Source: Candidatus Poribacteria bacterium
Lineage (GTDB): Bacteria; Poribacteria; WGA-4E; JAJDTR01
NCBI GenBank assembly: GCA_028820655.1
Contig: JAPPIK010000024.1
Span: forward strand, 62,001 to 126,000
Reading direction: 5' to 3'
Length of the DNA: 64,000 bases
A program made the translations under genes and the position numbers. Positions 1-9,273 of this stretch are shown one piece after another. The notes beneath the pieces were generated by a model. The model was not told where the DNA came from, made no database searches, and saw nothing but the letters and a program-made list of their open reading frames with translations. The number at the start of each line of letters is the position of its first letter. Position 1 is the stretch's first letter.

Positions 1-336
1 TTGCACGCGTACCCCGCCCGGCATCTCAAAGTGTATCACCAGACCGAATCCGGCGTCAACTACCTCGCCGTCGAATACCACGCCGCGCGCTCTCAACTCC
101 GCGACCGTGTCACGGATGTCGTCGCAGTAGAAGGAGATATCGTGGGTGCCGGCGGGCGCGCCGTGCTCGCCGTCAGGATCGGCGTCGTGCACCCCCATGT
201 CCGCCTCGGGCAGGTCGAAGATGAGCCAGCCGCCGCCAACGTCCGTATAGGAGTCGAAGCCGAGTTTGTCGCGCAGGAATTCGCGCAACGCCTCCGGCTC
301 GGAAGAGAAGAACATCGTGTGCACGCCTTTGATCAT
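1..336 (-). CDS. VOC (glyoxalase/bleomycin-resistance) family protein, partial
   Basis: The minus strand from the ATG at 336 is open for 112 codons and runs off the window edge, so the C-terminus is missing. The translation starts MIKGVHTMFFSSEP and continues with a pattern typical of the vicinal oxygen chelate fold: a His near the start of the first beta strand, FLRDKLGF in the first helix, GGGWLIFDLP, then THDISFYCDDI opening a second half-module. Such proteins are metal-dependent lyases, dioxygenases or resistance proteins; the substrate cannot be told here. The plus-strand frame over the same bases is a shadow. A tRNA gene and a terminator-like hairpin lie upstream. Confidence 0.8.
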   Translation of the reverse strand, partial: MIKGVHTMFFSSEPEALREFLRDKLGFDSYTDVGGGWLIFDLPEADMGVHDADPDGEHGAPAGTHDISFYCDDIRDTVAELRARGVVFDGEVVDAGFGLVIHFEMPGGVRVQ

Positions 337-409
337 GATTATGCCTCTGCGTTAGGTATTATCGGTTGCTTGGGGACACAAGCTGTTGACAGTGCGCCGG
401 AAATGACAA

Positions 410-437
410 GACCCCGATGGGATATACCCTCGGGGTC
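410..437 (-). terminator. Hairpin downstream of tRNA-Asn, likely terminator
   Basis: GACCCCG (410-416) pairs with CGGGGTC (431-437), and the stem extends inward by an A-T pair and GGG/CCC with one bulged base around an ATATA loop. It lies 50 nt past the tRNA 3' end in the leftward direction. The following U-rich stretch (TTGTCATTT) is weak, so efficient Rho-independent termination is inferred. Confidence 0.5.
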
Positions 438-486
438 TCGCATTAACCAGCGGGTTGCTACCGCTGTTGGTCGGAATAGAATATGG

Positions 487-559
487 CTCTCCCGGACGGA
501 CTCGAACCGCCGACAAAGTGGTTAACAGCCACCTGCTCTACCAACTGAGCTACGGGAGA
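487..559 (-). tRNA. tRNA-Asn (GTT)
   Basis: The reverse complement folds into a standard 73-nt cloverleaf. The acceptor stem is TCTCCCG/CGGGAGA with discriminator G. The D arm is GCTC/GAGC around AGTTGGTA. The anticodon arm is GGTGG/CCACT around the loop CTGTTAA, giving anticodon GTT. The T arm is GGCGG/CCGTC around TTCGAGT. The 3' CCA is not encoded. Confidence 0.96.
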
Positions 560-613
560 TCATGAAATGCAATGATGCGCCGGGTTTTCAGGGCTCTCGA
601 AAGTTGGCGCTAA

Positions 614-643
614 ATTGTACCCGATTGTTTGAGCGGATGGCAA
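614..643 (-). promoter_or_regulatory. Putative sigma70-type promoter of tRNA-Asn
   Basis: Reading leftward, TTGCCA (643-638), an 18-nt spacer and TACAAT (619-614) form a fair -35/-10 pair about 50 nt before the tRNA 5' end. The surrounding stretch 560-804 holds no convincing gene; the 101-codon minus frame at 560-865 has no family resemblance. Confidence 0.45.
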
Positions 644-804
644 ATGAAAATTGAAGTTGAGAACAGGGAAAGACGTTGCGTAATACGTAGTGCGTAAAGA
701 ATACTTGGCCAAGAAGGGAGTAAATGCGAGAGGCGGGAGTGTAGCAAGCAAAGAGGGTGATTGACGATCAATGCCGGATTCGCCATGCGCGTGCCGACAT
801 ACGG

Positions 805-833
805 TTGTACTTATCCTGGCATTGTGATAGTAT
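805..833 (+). promoter_or_regulatory. Putative promoter of the coiled-coil gene
   Basis: TTGTAC (805-810), a 17-nt spacer and TAGTAT (828-833) match a sigma70-type promoter. Transcription would begin near 840. That excludes the more upstream in-frame start at 761 and supports the GTG at 893. Confidence 0.5.
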
Positions 834-892
834 TCTGCCGGAGCAGGATAGCTTCGCGCGATCAAACGCGAATATCATTGGGAGCCCATCTC

Positions 893-1279
893 GTGAATTG
901 GCAAGATTTCACACCATTTATAGCAGCCGGCATTACAATTGGCGTGATTCTTTGGAAATTTCCCACGAAATCGGATATGAATAGAAGGTTTGCGGAATTG
1001 CGATCCGAATTTCGTGAGGGCATGAGGGGTGTGAGGGAGGAAATACAGAGTGTTCGTGGGGAGGTACGAGAGAGTATAAAGAGTGTGCGGGAGGAGATAA
1101 AGAGTGTACGGGAGGAAACAAAGAGTGTGCGCGGGGAGGTACGAGAGAGTATAAAGAGTGTGCGGGAGGAAATAAAAGATTTACGAGAGGAAATAAGGGA
1201 TGTGCGCGGGGAATTAAAGGAACTTCGCGTGGCATTTATGAACTACATCATGCATCGCAATGCGGAAGACAAGGATTAA
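893..1279 (+). CDS. Membrane-anchored coiled-coil protein, 128 aa
   Basis: I chose the GTG at 893 because a GGGAG ribosome site precedes it and a promoter sits at 805-833; the frame is also open from 761. Residues 2-20 (NWQDFTPFIAAGITIGVILW) form one hydrophobic segment. Everything after about residue 25 is a charged helix with repeating VREEIKSV-type units, predicted to be a long coiled coil. The family is unknown. The layout (one N-terminal helix, then a short-period coiled coil) matches the unrelated-looking protein at 30489-30905, which suggests a class of anchored coiled-coil proteins in this genome. Confidence 0.65.
   Translation: MNWQDFTPFIAAGITIGVILWKFPTKSDMNRRFAELRSEFREGMRGVREEIQSVRGEVRESIKSVREEIKSVREETKSVRGEVRESIKSVREEIKDLREEIRDVRGELKELRVAFMNYIMHRNAEDKD
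1061..1170 (+). repeat. Intragenic 35-nt direct repeat (75-nt period)
   Basis: An identical 35-nt segment occurs at 1061-1095 and 1136-1170, in frame 25 codons apart, inside the coiled-coil gene. It encodes GEVRESIKSVREE twice. Perfect identity suggests recent slippage or duplication. Confidence 0.85.
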
Positions 1280-1414
1280 ACGGATGCAACTAGTATTTGA
1301 TAGATACGCCGGTTACTAACGGAAAGAATGGTTAGCTCGAAGAAATGGAATTTAGAATCTCCCGTGAATATTTGAATCAGGTTACCAAGAAGTTGCCGGT
1401 ACCAACCATAGAAA

Positions 1415-2410
1415 TTACCTCTCCGACTGCTCAACGCCGGCGCTGTAGGTGTCCTCGCTGGCTGTGCCCTCCTCCGTCAGCCCGCCGGCATCAATCCATT
1501 CCTTGATGCTCCGGATGCTGTCCGCTACCGAGTAGATAGGCTCAAAATCGATGAGATTCTTTGCCTTCGACATATCGAAAGAAATCTCCTCGCCTTGCGC
1601 CATGCTCCACGGGAACCCGCACTCGACCTCGATCTCGGGAACGATGTTTTTGATGATCTCGACAAACTCCGAACCTCGTGTGGGGCTGGCGCCGCAGCAG
1701 TTGAAAATCTCGCCCACGGCGCCCGGGTGCTCCCCGGCGGCGATGTGCATTCGCGCGGCGTCACGGTAATCCACGTAGTGGCAAAGCTCCTCGGTCGAGA
1801 AATGCGGGATCTGAACCTTTACGCCTTCAGCCAGTTGAACGGCAAACTCCCGCCAACCCCGCCCGCCCCCCTGTCCGTGCGGTCCGATGACGGCTGTCAG
1901 CCGCAGAACCGTCGTCGGGACGCCGTACTGATGGTAATAGGTTAGCGCCAACTCCTCCTGCATCCGTTTGGTGGTGGAGTATATGTCCTTTGGTCTGCAC
2001 GGATGGTTCTCGTCCACCGGCATGTAGTCGGGCGGATTGAATTTCGTCCCGGGGTACCATTCGAGGGCGGATATGCTGCTAGCTTGCACAAAACGACCTA
2101 CCTCGGCACGGCGGGCATACTCTAGCAGATTCTGCAAACCGTTGACATTCAGTTCGACCATCTGCAGCGGATCGCCGGTATCGCCGGGCAGCGAAGCGAG
2201 GTGCATGATGCAGTCGAACGAATGACCGTCCAAAGCCCGGTCGAGCGCCTCGGCGTCGGTCAGATCCGCCTGAATGAAAGGAAGGTTTCCTTTCGGGTGA
2301 GTCCGCCCGAGCCCCGTGACCATTTTCTCCATCTCCAACAGTTGCCGCACAAGTTCACGTCCGACATATCCGGTGGCGCCGGTAACTAACACGTCTTTCA
2401 TGAGATTCAT
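1415..2410 (-). CDS. NAD-dependent epimerase/dehydratase (extended SDR)
   Basis: This 331-aa protein has the Rossmann motif GATGYVG at 11-17 and the catalytic YSTTK at 144-148, both diagnostic of extended short-chain dehydrogenases acting on nucleotide or free sugars. It is the last gene of a leftward operon: its start overlaps the stop of the preceding oxidoreductase gene by 4 bases (ATGA), implying translational coupling. ATG codons at 2410 and 2401 are both possible starts. The substrate is unknown; a sugar converted in concert with the upstream oxidoreductase and kinase is inferred. Confidence 0.9.
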   Translation of the reverse strand: MNLMKDVLVTGATGYVGRELVRQLLEMEKMVTGLGRTHPKGNLPFIQADLTDAEALDRALDGHSFDCIMHLASLPGDTGDPLQMVELNVNGLQNLLEYARRAEVGRFVQASSISALEWYPGTKFNPPDYMPVDENHPCRPKDIYSTTKRMQEELALTYYHQYGVPTTVLRLTAVIGPHGQGGGRGWREFAVQLAEGVKVQIPHFSTEELCHYVDYRDAARMHIAAGEHPGAVGEIFNCCGASPTRGSEFVEIIKNIVPEIEVECGFPWSMAQGEEISFDMSKAKNLIDFEPIYSVADSIRSIKEWIDAGGLTEEGTASEDTYSAGVEQSER

Positions 2411-3582
2411 GCCTCCTTCGGCGGTGGCTCATAGTAAGGCGGCGTCACTTCCTCGGTGAGCGGCAGATCGACCCACGCGCCGGTCTCCATGCTCTTCCAC
2501 GTGGCGCACATGACCTCGACGGCGCGCGCCCCGTCCTCGCCGGTGATCAACGGAGGCTTATCGTTGATGATGCAGTCCAAAAAGTGCTCGGTCATACGCT
2601 CGTAATTGTTCGGTCTGCGCGGCGGACAGATGGGCACCCACCGCTTACGGACATGCTCGTCTATAATATCCTCGACCCAGAACAGTTCGGGCCAACGGTA
2701 GTCGCTCAGCACTTCGGGCAGCGTATCCACGGTGAAATCTTTGTTCGTATACACCGCCATGGGCCAGCTCTGGAAGGGGTTGGTGGCGTCCGTGGCGGTG
2801 AAGATTGTGCCCTCCGTGCCGCACAGTTCGGTCATCTGGTTCACGGCGGGAGAGAAGCGGTTGCAACTGACGGTGGCGACCGCGCCGTTCTCGAACTCGA
2901 CCATCACTAGCGCGGTATCGTCGCATTGTGTATAGCTTTCAGGCATCGCCATACGCCGCGCGACGCCGACCGCACGCTTGACCTTGCTGTCATTGAGCCA
3001 CGTCAATAAATCTATCACATGGGCGCCGGTATCGTTCAGCGCAGCGCCGCCGGAAACTTTGCAGTCCAGGCGGAATTCCGTTCGGGCAACGTGATTCTGG
3101 TAGTTGTACCAGTGTTCGTGGAGGCTGCCTCGGCTCATCAGCAGTTTGCCTATGATGCCGTCCGATATGAGCTGTTTCGTCCACTGATTGTGCGTCCAGA
3201 ATCGGCGGTCACACCCGACCATGAGCTTCACGCCCGCGTCCTTGCAGGCGCCGACGATGTCCCATGCTTCCGTATTCGTGACGGCGAGAGGTTTCTCGAC
3301 TACTACATGCACACCCGCTGCTGCTGCCGCGACCGCGATGTTGCGATGCGAGTTGTTTGGGGTCGCAATCACGACACCGTCCAGATTCGCATGATCGAAC
3401 ATCGCTCGGTGATCGGTGAAATGTCTTTCAGCTCCCCACTTCGCCGCGGCTGCATTTGCCTGCTCTTCATCTCGATCACAAACGGCGACCAGTCTAGCCT
3501 CTTTGCGTTTCGTGATAGACGGCAGATGTGCGATTTCCGCGATGCTGCCGCAACCGACAACACCCATTCTTACGTCCGACAT
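2407..3582 (-). CDS. Gfo/Idh/MocA family oxidoreductase
   Basis: A 391-aa protein with the N-terminal dinucleotide-binding motif GVVGCGSIAE (residues 7-16) and the family motif EKPLA (96-100) that carries the conserved Lys. The C-terminal half is the usual alpha/beta substrate domain. The family oxidises or reduces sugars, inositols or related polyols with NAD(P). It lies 12 nt downstream of the PfkB kinase and overlaps the epimerase, so the three likely work on one carbohydrate. A second, divergent member is at 48711-49772. Confidence 0.93.
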   Translation of the reverse strand: MSDVRMGVVGCGSIAEIAHLPSITKRKEARLVAVCDRDEEQANAAAAKWGAERHFTDHRAMFDHANLDGVVIATPNNSHRNIAVAAAAAGVHVVVEKPLAVTNTEAWDIVGACKDAGVKLMVGCDRRFWTHNQWTKQLISDGIIGKLLMSRGSLHEHWYNYQNHVARTEFRLDCKVSGGAALNDTGAHVIDLLTWLNDSKVKRAVGVARRMAMPESYTQCDDTALVMVEFENGAVATVSCNRFSPAVNQMTELCGTEGTIFTATDATNPFQSWPMAVYTNKDFTVDTLPEVLSDYRWPELFWVEDIIDEHVRKRWVPICPPRRPNNYERMTEHFLDCIINDKPPLITGEDGARAVEVMCATWKSMETGAWVDLPLTEEVTPPYYEPPPKEA

Positions 3583-3594
3583 TCTTTCCCCTTT

Positions 3595-4515
3595 TTAATT
3601 ACCGTAATAGCCAAGATTAACGCGCTCTTCAACCTGTTCGTGTGCGGGCATACGTTCGATAGAGACGCCGCCGCTCTGTTCGATGACACAGATGGCGGTG
3701 GCGCACCCCCATTGCGCCGCTTTGAGCGGATCGGCGCTTCGCAGATACTCCGACAGAAACCCTGCCATGAAGGTATCGCCGCCGCCGGTAGTGTCCGATA
3801 CATTTCCCGGCAGCGGCGGTATCTCCCACCGGTTCTCCCGTGTATGGACAAGTGCTCCCTTCGGGCCCAGCGTAATGACAGAGACATTCGCCCCGCGTTC
3901 CAGAAACCGCTTCGCCGCCTTATTCGGATCATCCCACCCGAAGATGGTCGCCGCATCTTCATCGGAGGCTTTGACGATATCAAAGTGCTCGGCAACACCG
4001 CAGGCGAGGTCTTCGAGAGAGGGGGTGGCTTCGCGGTTGGCGACGCTCATGTGAACGCCGCCGTATCCCCCGAGGTCGACGGCGCTGACTTGCCCCAGAG
4101 CGACGACATCCGCCAAGTCTTCCGTGAGCACATCGTTATCCATCGGACAGATATAGATTAACCGGCATTCGTGGTATGATTTCGGAATATCTACAGCGGT
4201 GATGGACGAAGCCTTGGTCGGATAGCGAATCTCCTTGTGCCCCCGTTCATCGTAAATTAGCTCGGTGGTTGTGGTTCGATCGGTTGTTTGTATGCCTGTC
4301 ACATCCACTCCGGCTTGGATCAGGGGTTGAAGCAACTCTTGCGGCATATCCGATCCAATTTTTGTGGCAATCCCGGTCTTGGTATTCTGACGCGCGGCAG
4401 CCACTGAGCAATAGGCGGGCGGACTGCCCAAGAACGGCCCCTTGACGGCGTCCGGGAAGTAAATCATCTCTGATATGACATGACCGATGCAAACCAAATC
4501 AGGCGTTGATGTCAT
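3595..4515 (-). CDS. PfkB-family carbohydrate kinase
   Basis: A 306-aa ribokinase-fold protein. The C-terminal signature DTTGGGDTF at 241-249 contains the catalytic Asp (D247) and the anion-hole glycines; the family more often has GAGD here. The N-terminus (CIGHVISEMIYFPD) is the usual first strand but lacks a clear GG substrate motif. It phosphorylates a sugar or nucleoside with ATP; which one is not evident. It is the first gene of the leftward operon 4515-1415 and has a near-consensus promoter just upstream. Confidence 0.92.
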   Translation of the reverse strand: MTSTPDLVCIGHVISEMIYFPDAVKGPFLGSPPAYCSVAAARQNTKTGIATKIGSDMPQELLQPLIQAGVDVTGIQTTDRTTTTELIYDERGHKEIRYPTKASSITAVDIPKSYHECRLIYICPMDNDVLTEDLADVVALGQVSAVDLGGYGGVHMSVANREATPSLEDLACGVAEHFDIVKASDEDAATIFGWDDPNKAAKRFLERGANVSVITLGPKGALVHTRENRWEIPPLPGNVSDTTGGGDTFMAGFLSEYLRSADPLKAAQWGCATAICVIEQSGGVSIERMPAHEQVEERVNLGYYGN

Positions 4516-4600
4516 CTCTCGTTTCTACAAACCTTTCCGTAAATCCGACCCCGAATAGGCGACGCAATTGCCGTGGAATCGTGGTGCGGAAATTTTGCAC

Positions 4601-4628
4601 ATTATACGGCACAGGATGGTTATGTCAA
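4601..4628 (-). promoter_or_regulatory. Promoter of the kinase-oxidoreductase-epimerase operon
   Basis: Reading leftward, TTGACA (4628-4623), a 16-nt spacer and TATAAT (4606-4601) are both perfect hexamers. The expected start site near 4594 leaves an untranslated leader of about 80 nt before the kinase ATG. The rest of 4516-4807 is divergent intergenic DNA leading to the PhyH gene. Confidence 0.8.
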
Positions 4629-4807
4629 GCGCAAAAAAACTGTTGTAATCAGGTATGGGAGATAGTAAACTGAGGTCGTTGCCAGGGTCTTGTCCGAGTT
4701 TAAACAACATCGGATTTGGCAAAGACACACTTTGAATCGGTAGTCGAAGGTCTCCACTGCGCTAACCTTCAGCATGTCGCTTTAGGAACCTATAAAGAGG
4801 AGAGATT

Positions 4808-5632
4808 ATGCCCGTTTTAAGCGCGAAAGACCGCGCCTTCTGGGAGGAACACGGTTACGTTACTGTTCATGACGCGGTTCCGCCGGAGAACACGAAAGCC
4901 GCCGAGGATGCGGTTTGGAACTTTCTTGAGATGGGTGCGGATGATAGGGAGAGTTGGTATCCCGACCCGCCGCGTTCCAGTATAATGGTGGAGATATACC
5001 AGCATCAGGCGCTATGGGACAATCGTCAATTCCCGCGCGTACATCAAGCGTTCGCAGAAATCTGGGGTACCGAGGAATTGTGGGTTAGCTTTGATCGGGC
5101 AAGTATGAGTCCGCCCAATCTCCCACCGAAATGGCATCGTACGGATGCCGGGCTGCATTGGGATAGAAACCCGTTTAATCCGCCGGCTAGATTGGGTGTT
5201 CAAGGCGTGCTGTATCTGACCGACACGGCAGCCAATCAGGGCGCATTCACCTGCGTACCCGGGTTCCAACACAAGATGGAGGCATGGCTGAAAACTCTCC
5301 CGAAGGATGCCGATCCGCGACAGCAGGATTTGGAGAGTTTGGGCGCCGAGCCGATTGCAGGTAAGGCGGGGGACCTGATAATCTGGCACAGCAGTTTGCC
5401 TCATGGGGCGGGGCCGAATTTTGCTAACCGACCTCGTGTCGCGCAGTATATCACCATGTTTCCCGCCGGTGAGGATAGTGAAGAAGCTCGCGGAAAACGG
5501 ATTGACGGGTGGCGAAACCGCGGGGCAGGGTTTAGCGGCGAGCGAGAGGAGAAGGAAAACACGGAGGGGAAGACCGCAAAACTCACGCCGTTGGGGAGAA
5601 AACTGCTGGGACTGGATAAGTGGAGGGGTTGA
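4808..5632 (+). CDS. Phytanoyl-CoA dioxygenase (PhyH) family protein
   Basis: A 274-aa Fe(II)/2-oxoglutarate-dependent oxygenase. The metal triad is complete: HWD at 117-119 (H117, D119) and distal H199 in SLPHGAG, with R210 positioned to bind 2-oxoglutarate. The start has a strong GAGGAGA ribosome site 7 nt upstream. The family hydroxylates varied small molecules, and the phytanoyl-CoA name says little about the substrate. It is monocistronic by appearance and is one of four PhyH genes in the window. Confidence 0.92.
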   Translation: MPVLSAKDRAFWEEHGYVTVHDAVPPENTKAAEDAVWNFLEMGADDRESWYPDPPRSSIMVEIYQHQALWDNRQFPRVHQAFAEIWGTEELWVSFDRASMSPPNLPPKWHRTDAGLHWDRNPFNPPARLGVQGVLYLTDTAANQGAFTCVPGFQHKMEAWLKTLPKDADPRQQDLESLGAEPIAGKAGDLIIWHSSLPHGAGPNFANRPRVAQYITMFPAGEDSEEARGKRIDGWRNRGAGFSGEREEKENTEGKTAKLTPLGRKLLGLDKWRG

Positions 5633-5750
5633 AGAATATCGAGTTTGGGACGGTGTGAAACCGATAATCAATGACGACTTGGGAAGACCGCAAAGTGCAT
5701 CCGAAATTGTGTATATTTGGAAACACCGTGCGACTTACGCACTTTGGCGC

Positions 5751-5770
5751 GGGACGCAGATCTGCGTCCC
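5751..5770. repeat. Perfect 20-bp palindrome upstream of the selenoprotein array
   Basis: GGGACGCAGATCTGCGTCCC is perfectly self-complementary and lies 58 nt before the first selenoprotein start codon. It could be an operator, the stem of a short RNA hairpin, or one of the dispersed hairpin repeats common in this window. No second copy was noticed. Confidence 0.8.
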
Positions 5771-5828
5771 CTAAGGATCATTATTCCCTGCAATTTGACT
5801 GGTCAAGCTAAACACCGGGGAAAAGAAG

Positions 5829-6911
5829 ATGAAAATTCACCTCGACTTAAATGGGCCGGATCCGATTTTAGGCAATGCATCCATTGCTCCGATTGAGTTT
5901 ACTACGGGCGGCTTCCATGTGGACTGGGAGACACTTGCGACGCTAAGGGAAGTTGAACCGCGAAGAAACTATCCAGTTTCAACGTTCCGTGGTTTTCTCC
6001 CGTCGGAGTCAGTTGCCGTGGGCGAATATTGGGAAATTGACGATGAATCCGCACTTCAGTTGCTGAAGCAACTCGCCGAGAATCCAAGTCTTCAACTGTG
6101 GGTTAATGAAGAAATTGGACGATGGGCAACACTTCGCGCCTACAGCGAAGATTACGCGGAGATTGTGTTCCGCATCCATGCCACGTTTGAGTTGACGGAT
6201 GGATTTTTCACGCCGTCGCAATTCGCCGGAAGCTTAGTTATTGACCGGCACCTGGAGGAATTGACATATTTTGAGATGTCTGTTCCGCAGAGCACGTTGA
6301 ACTTTGATGTCCATAAGGTAATCGATGAAAATCGCGCCCTCACCGACAGCGGTGTTTGCAAGATTGAGATGGCTGTCGGCGAAGAAATCACCCAAAATCT
6401 CACCTACACGGAAGAAATCTCCGCAGAAGAGGCTCGACTCGGACTTGCGAAGCAGTGTTATCCTGCGCAATCCATAGAGTGGGTAAAGTTGGAAGAAGCG
6501 GCTGAGACGGCAAAAGCGCTTGACCGTCCCATCCATGTTGTTTCGGCGGATGGCACCTTCATGGATCAGTCGTGCTGAGGGAGCGGAAAAAACCTGAGGG
6601 CAGGTGCTCTCGCCGACAAGAAGACGATTGCTTATTTGAACGCCAATTTTGTTAATCTCTGGGTGCTCAATCTCGACATCAAACGGCATCGCGATGCGAA
6701 AGGGATTGATAGCGTTTCACCTTTGGAGCGCGTCATCATTGGCGGTTGGAATGAAAAATCTCCGGTAGATTGCCAAGTGATTTCCAGCGAGTTGAAACTG
6801 CTAGGAAGCCTGCCGCTCAATGACTTCATTTTCGCCGATCACAGCGATGAAGCACAGGTCTATCGTGAATTTTTGAAGCGTTCGTTAGCGAAAATGCCGC
6901 CAGTTTTGTAG
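5829..6911 (+). CDS. SELENON (SEPN1)-like selenoprotein, copy 1, Sec250
   Basis: Read with UGA 6576-6578 as selenocysteine this is a 360-aa protein. Reading stops at a TAG at 6909-6911. The UGA lies in SCUGSGK (residues 248-254), the same SCUG redox motif as in animal selenoprotein N. The upstream half has FTPSQFAG (127-134) and EEARLGLAKQCYP, which also resemble SELENON. The region after the UGA is thioredoxin-like (YLNANFVNLWVLN). The downstream frame has no plausible ATG start and begins in frame right after the UGA, so a separate gene is unlikely. No signal peptide, membrane helix or EF-hand is visible, so a cytosolic redox enzyme is inferred. It is the first of four tandem copies. Confidence 0.9.
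6576..6611 (+). promoter_or_regulatory. Bacterial SECIS element and recoded UGA, copy 1
   Basis: After UGA 6576-6578 there is a 17-nt spacer. Then GAGGGC (6596-6601) pairs with GCTCTC (6606-6611), with one G-U pair, around the loop AGGT. A GGU apical loop about 25 nt behind the UGA is what SelB recognises in bacterial selenoprotein mRNAs such as fdhF. Confidence 0.78.
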
Positions 6912-6975
6912 GACTCGCGCAGAAATTCCGGAGATGTCAGTGTCAACTGATTGACGACTCTAAGTGGAGTAAAGG

Positions 6976-8058
6976 ATGAGGATTCAGCTTGAGTTGAATG
7001 GTCCGGCGTCGACATTAGTCAACGCATCAATTCGCCCAATTACGTTCACCACAGCCGGTTTTCATGTGGACTGGGAGTCGCTTGCTACGATGCGAGAGGT
7101 AGAACCGCAGAAAAGCTACGCCATCTCAACCTTTCGTGGTTTCCTTCCGCTGAAGGCAGTTGCTGTGGGCGAATATTGGGATATTGATCCTGAGACCGTG
7201 CTTGAGTTGCTAAATCAGTTCACTGAAAATCCGAGACTAGAGTCGTGGATTGGTGATGACGAAGGAAAATGGGCATCACTTCGCGCCTACAATGACGATC
7301 ATGCGGAGATTGTGTTTCGTATTCACGCTGTATTTGTGTGGAAGGATGGGTTTTTTACGCCATCACAATTTGCCGGAAGTCTGATTATCGACCGTCGCTT
7401 GGAGAAATTAGACTATTTTGAGATGTCCGTTCCACCGAGTACGCTGAATTTTGATGCCGGTAGGGAATTCGATGACGGTTTCTGGGCCGCAGAGAGTGGA
7501 TTTTGTAGAATTGAGATGACCGCCGGCAAAGAAGCTACTCAAGCGTTGGCTTACTCCGAAGAAATATCCATGGAGGAGGCGCGGCTGGGACTTGCGAGGC
7601 AGTTTTACCCCGCTCAATTCATCGAATGGGTGACGCTGGAAGAGGCAAAAGAGACGGCAATAGCGCTTGATCGTCCTATCCATGTTGTTTCGACGGATGG
7701 CACCTTCATGGATGAGTCGTGCTGAGGGAGCGGAAAAATCTTGAGGGCAGGTGCCCTCGCCGACAGGGAGACGATTTATTATTTGAACACCAATTTTGTC
7801 AATCTCTGGGTTCTCAATCTCGACCTCAAACGCCACCGTGATGCGAAAGGGATTGATGGCGTTTCGCCGTTGGAACGCGTAATCATTGGGGGTTGGAACA
7901 AGGATTCACCCGTAGATTTCCAAGTGATTTCCAGCGAGTTGAAACTGTTAGGGAGCATACCGCTCAATGATTTTCTTGACGAGAACGCTAACAACGAGGT
8001 TCATGGATATCGCAAATTCTTGAAGCATTCGTTGACGGAAACGCCTCCGGAATCGTAG
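6976..8058 (+). CDS. SELENON-like selenoprotein, copy 2, Sec250
   Basis: A 360-aa protein with UGA 7723-7725 read as selenocysteine 250 in ESCUGSGK. Domain order is as in copy 1: an N-terminal domain with FTTAGFHVDW, the FTPSQFAG motif, the EEARLGLARQFYP helix, then the thioredoxin-like segment with YLNTNFVNLWVLN and SPVDFQVISS. The start ATG follows GGAGTAAAGG. It lies 64 nt after copy 1 and is probably co-transcribed. Without recoding, translation would end at Cys249, directly before the redox Sec. Confidence 0.9.
7723..7758 (+). promoter_or_regulatory. Bacterial SECIS element and recoded UGA, copy 2
   Basis: UGA 7723-7725, a 17-nt spacer, then GAGGGC (7743-7748) and GCCCTC (7753-7758) form a perfect 6-bp stem around AGGT. 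This is the most stable of the four elements. Confidence 0.8.
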
Positions 8059-8120
8059 GACTAATGCTGAATACCGGAGACAGCAGTGCCAACCAATCAA
8101 AAACCTCGGCGGAGAATAGA

Positions 8121-9203
8121 ATGAAAATCCAGCTAGAGTTAAATGGTCCCGATCCGGTTGCCGTTAACGCATCAATTCCCCCAATCACGTTTACTACAGC
8201 CGGTTATCATGTCCGCTGGAAATCGCTTTCGACGCTGAGAGAGGTCGAAGCACGTAGAAACTATCCCGCCTCAACGTTTCGAGGCTTCCTTCCACGGACG
8301 GCGGTTTCTATAGGTGAACACTGGAAAATTGACCCCGAATCCGCGCTTCAGTTACTGAAGCAACTCGCTGAAGAGCCGCAACTGGAACTGTGGAATGATG
8401 ATGGAGGAGGGCAGTGGGCATCGCTTCGGGCGTACAACGACAATTATGCGGAGATTGTATTCCGCATCCATACAGTGTTTATGTTCAAGGATGGGAGGTT
8501 TACCCCCTCTCAACTTGCCGGAACGCTGATTATTGACCGGCGCTTGGAGGAGTTGATATATTTTGAGATGTCCGTTCCACCGGGCACGCTTAACTTTGAT
8601 GCCGCCTGGAAATGGGATGACGAACTCACCGTCACCGAATGCGGCGTTTGCCAGATCGAGATGACTGCCGGCGAAAGAGCCGCCCAAGAATTGACCTACG
8701 CGGAAGAAATCTCTTTAGAGGAGGCGCGGCTGGGACTCTCGAGACAGTTTTACCCCGCCCAATCCATTGAATGGGTAAAGCTGGAGGAAGCGCCGGAGAT
8801 GGCTAAGTTGCTTGACCGTCCCATCCATGTTGTGTCGGCGGATGGCGCCCTCATGGATGAGTCGTGCTGAGGTAGCGGAAAAATCTTGAGGGCAGGTGTC
8901 CTCGGCGATAAAGCAACGATTGATTATTTAAACGCCACCTTCGTCAATCTCTATGTACAAAATCTCGACCTCAAACGGCGCCGCGATGCGAAAGGGATTG
9001 ACGGCGTTTCGCCGTTGGAACGCGTTATTATCGGGGGTTGGAACGAGGATTCACCCGTAGATTGCCAAGTGATTTCCAGCGAGTTGAAACTGCTAGGGAG
9101 CCTACCGCTGAATGATTTTCTTGGTGCGTTTAGTCCCACCAGGCCACAAGACTATCGCGATTATTTGAGACGTTCGTTGGCGGAAGCGTCTCCGGAATTG
9201 TAG
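8121..9203 (+). CDS. SELENON-like selenoprotein, copy 3, Sec250
   Basis: A 360-aa protein with UGA 8868-8870 as selenocysteine 250 in ESCUGSGK. The frame is open from 8064, but the ATG at 8121 is preceded by GGAG and aligns with the starts of the other copies. FTPSQLAG and EEARLGLSRQFYP replace the matching motifs of copies 1 and 2. The C-terminal part ends in YRDYLRRSLAEASPEL. It is 62 nt behind copy 2. Confidence 0.9.
8868..8903 (+). promoter_or_regulatory. Bacterial SECIS element and recoded UGA, copy 3
   Basis: UGA 8868-8870, a 17-nt spacer, GAGGGC (8888-8893), loop AGGT and GTCCTC (8898-8903). The C-to-T change relative to copy 2 turns one G-C pair into G-U, so the stem is kept although the encoded residue changes from Ala to Val. 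Confidence 0.78.
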
Positions 9204-9273
9204 GAGTTATGCTGAAAACTGGAGACATCTGTGCCAACTAATCAAAAACCTCAGCGGAGAAGCGGAGAAAAGG

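Noticed and set aside
1-525. Plus-strand frame of 174 codons
   Set aside because: It is antisense to the VOC gene and runs into the tRNA gene.
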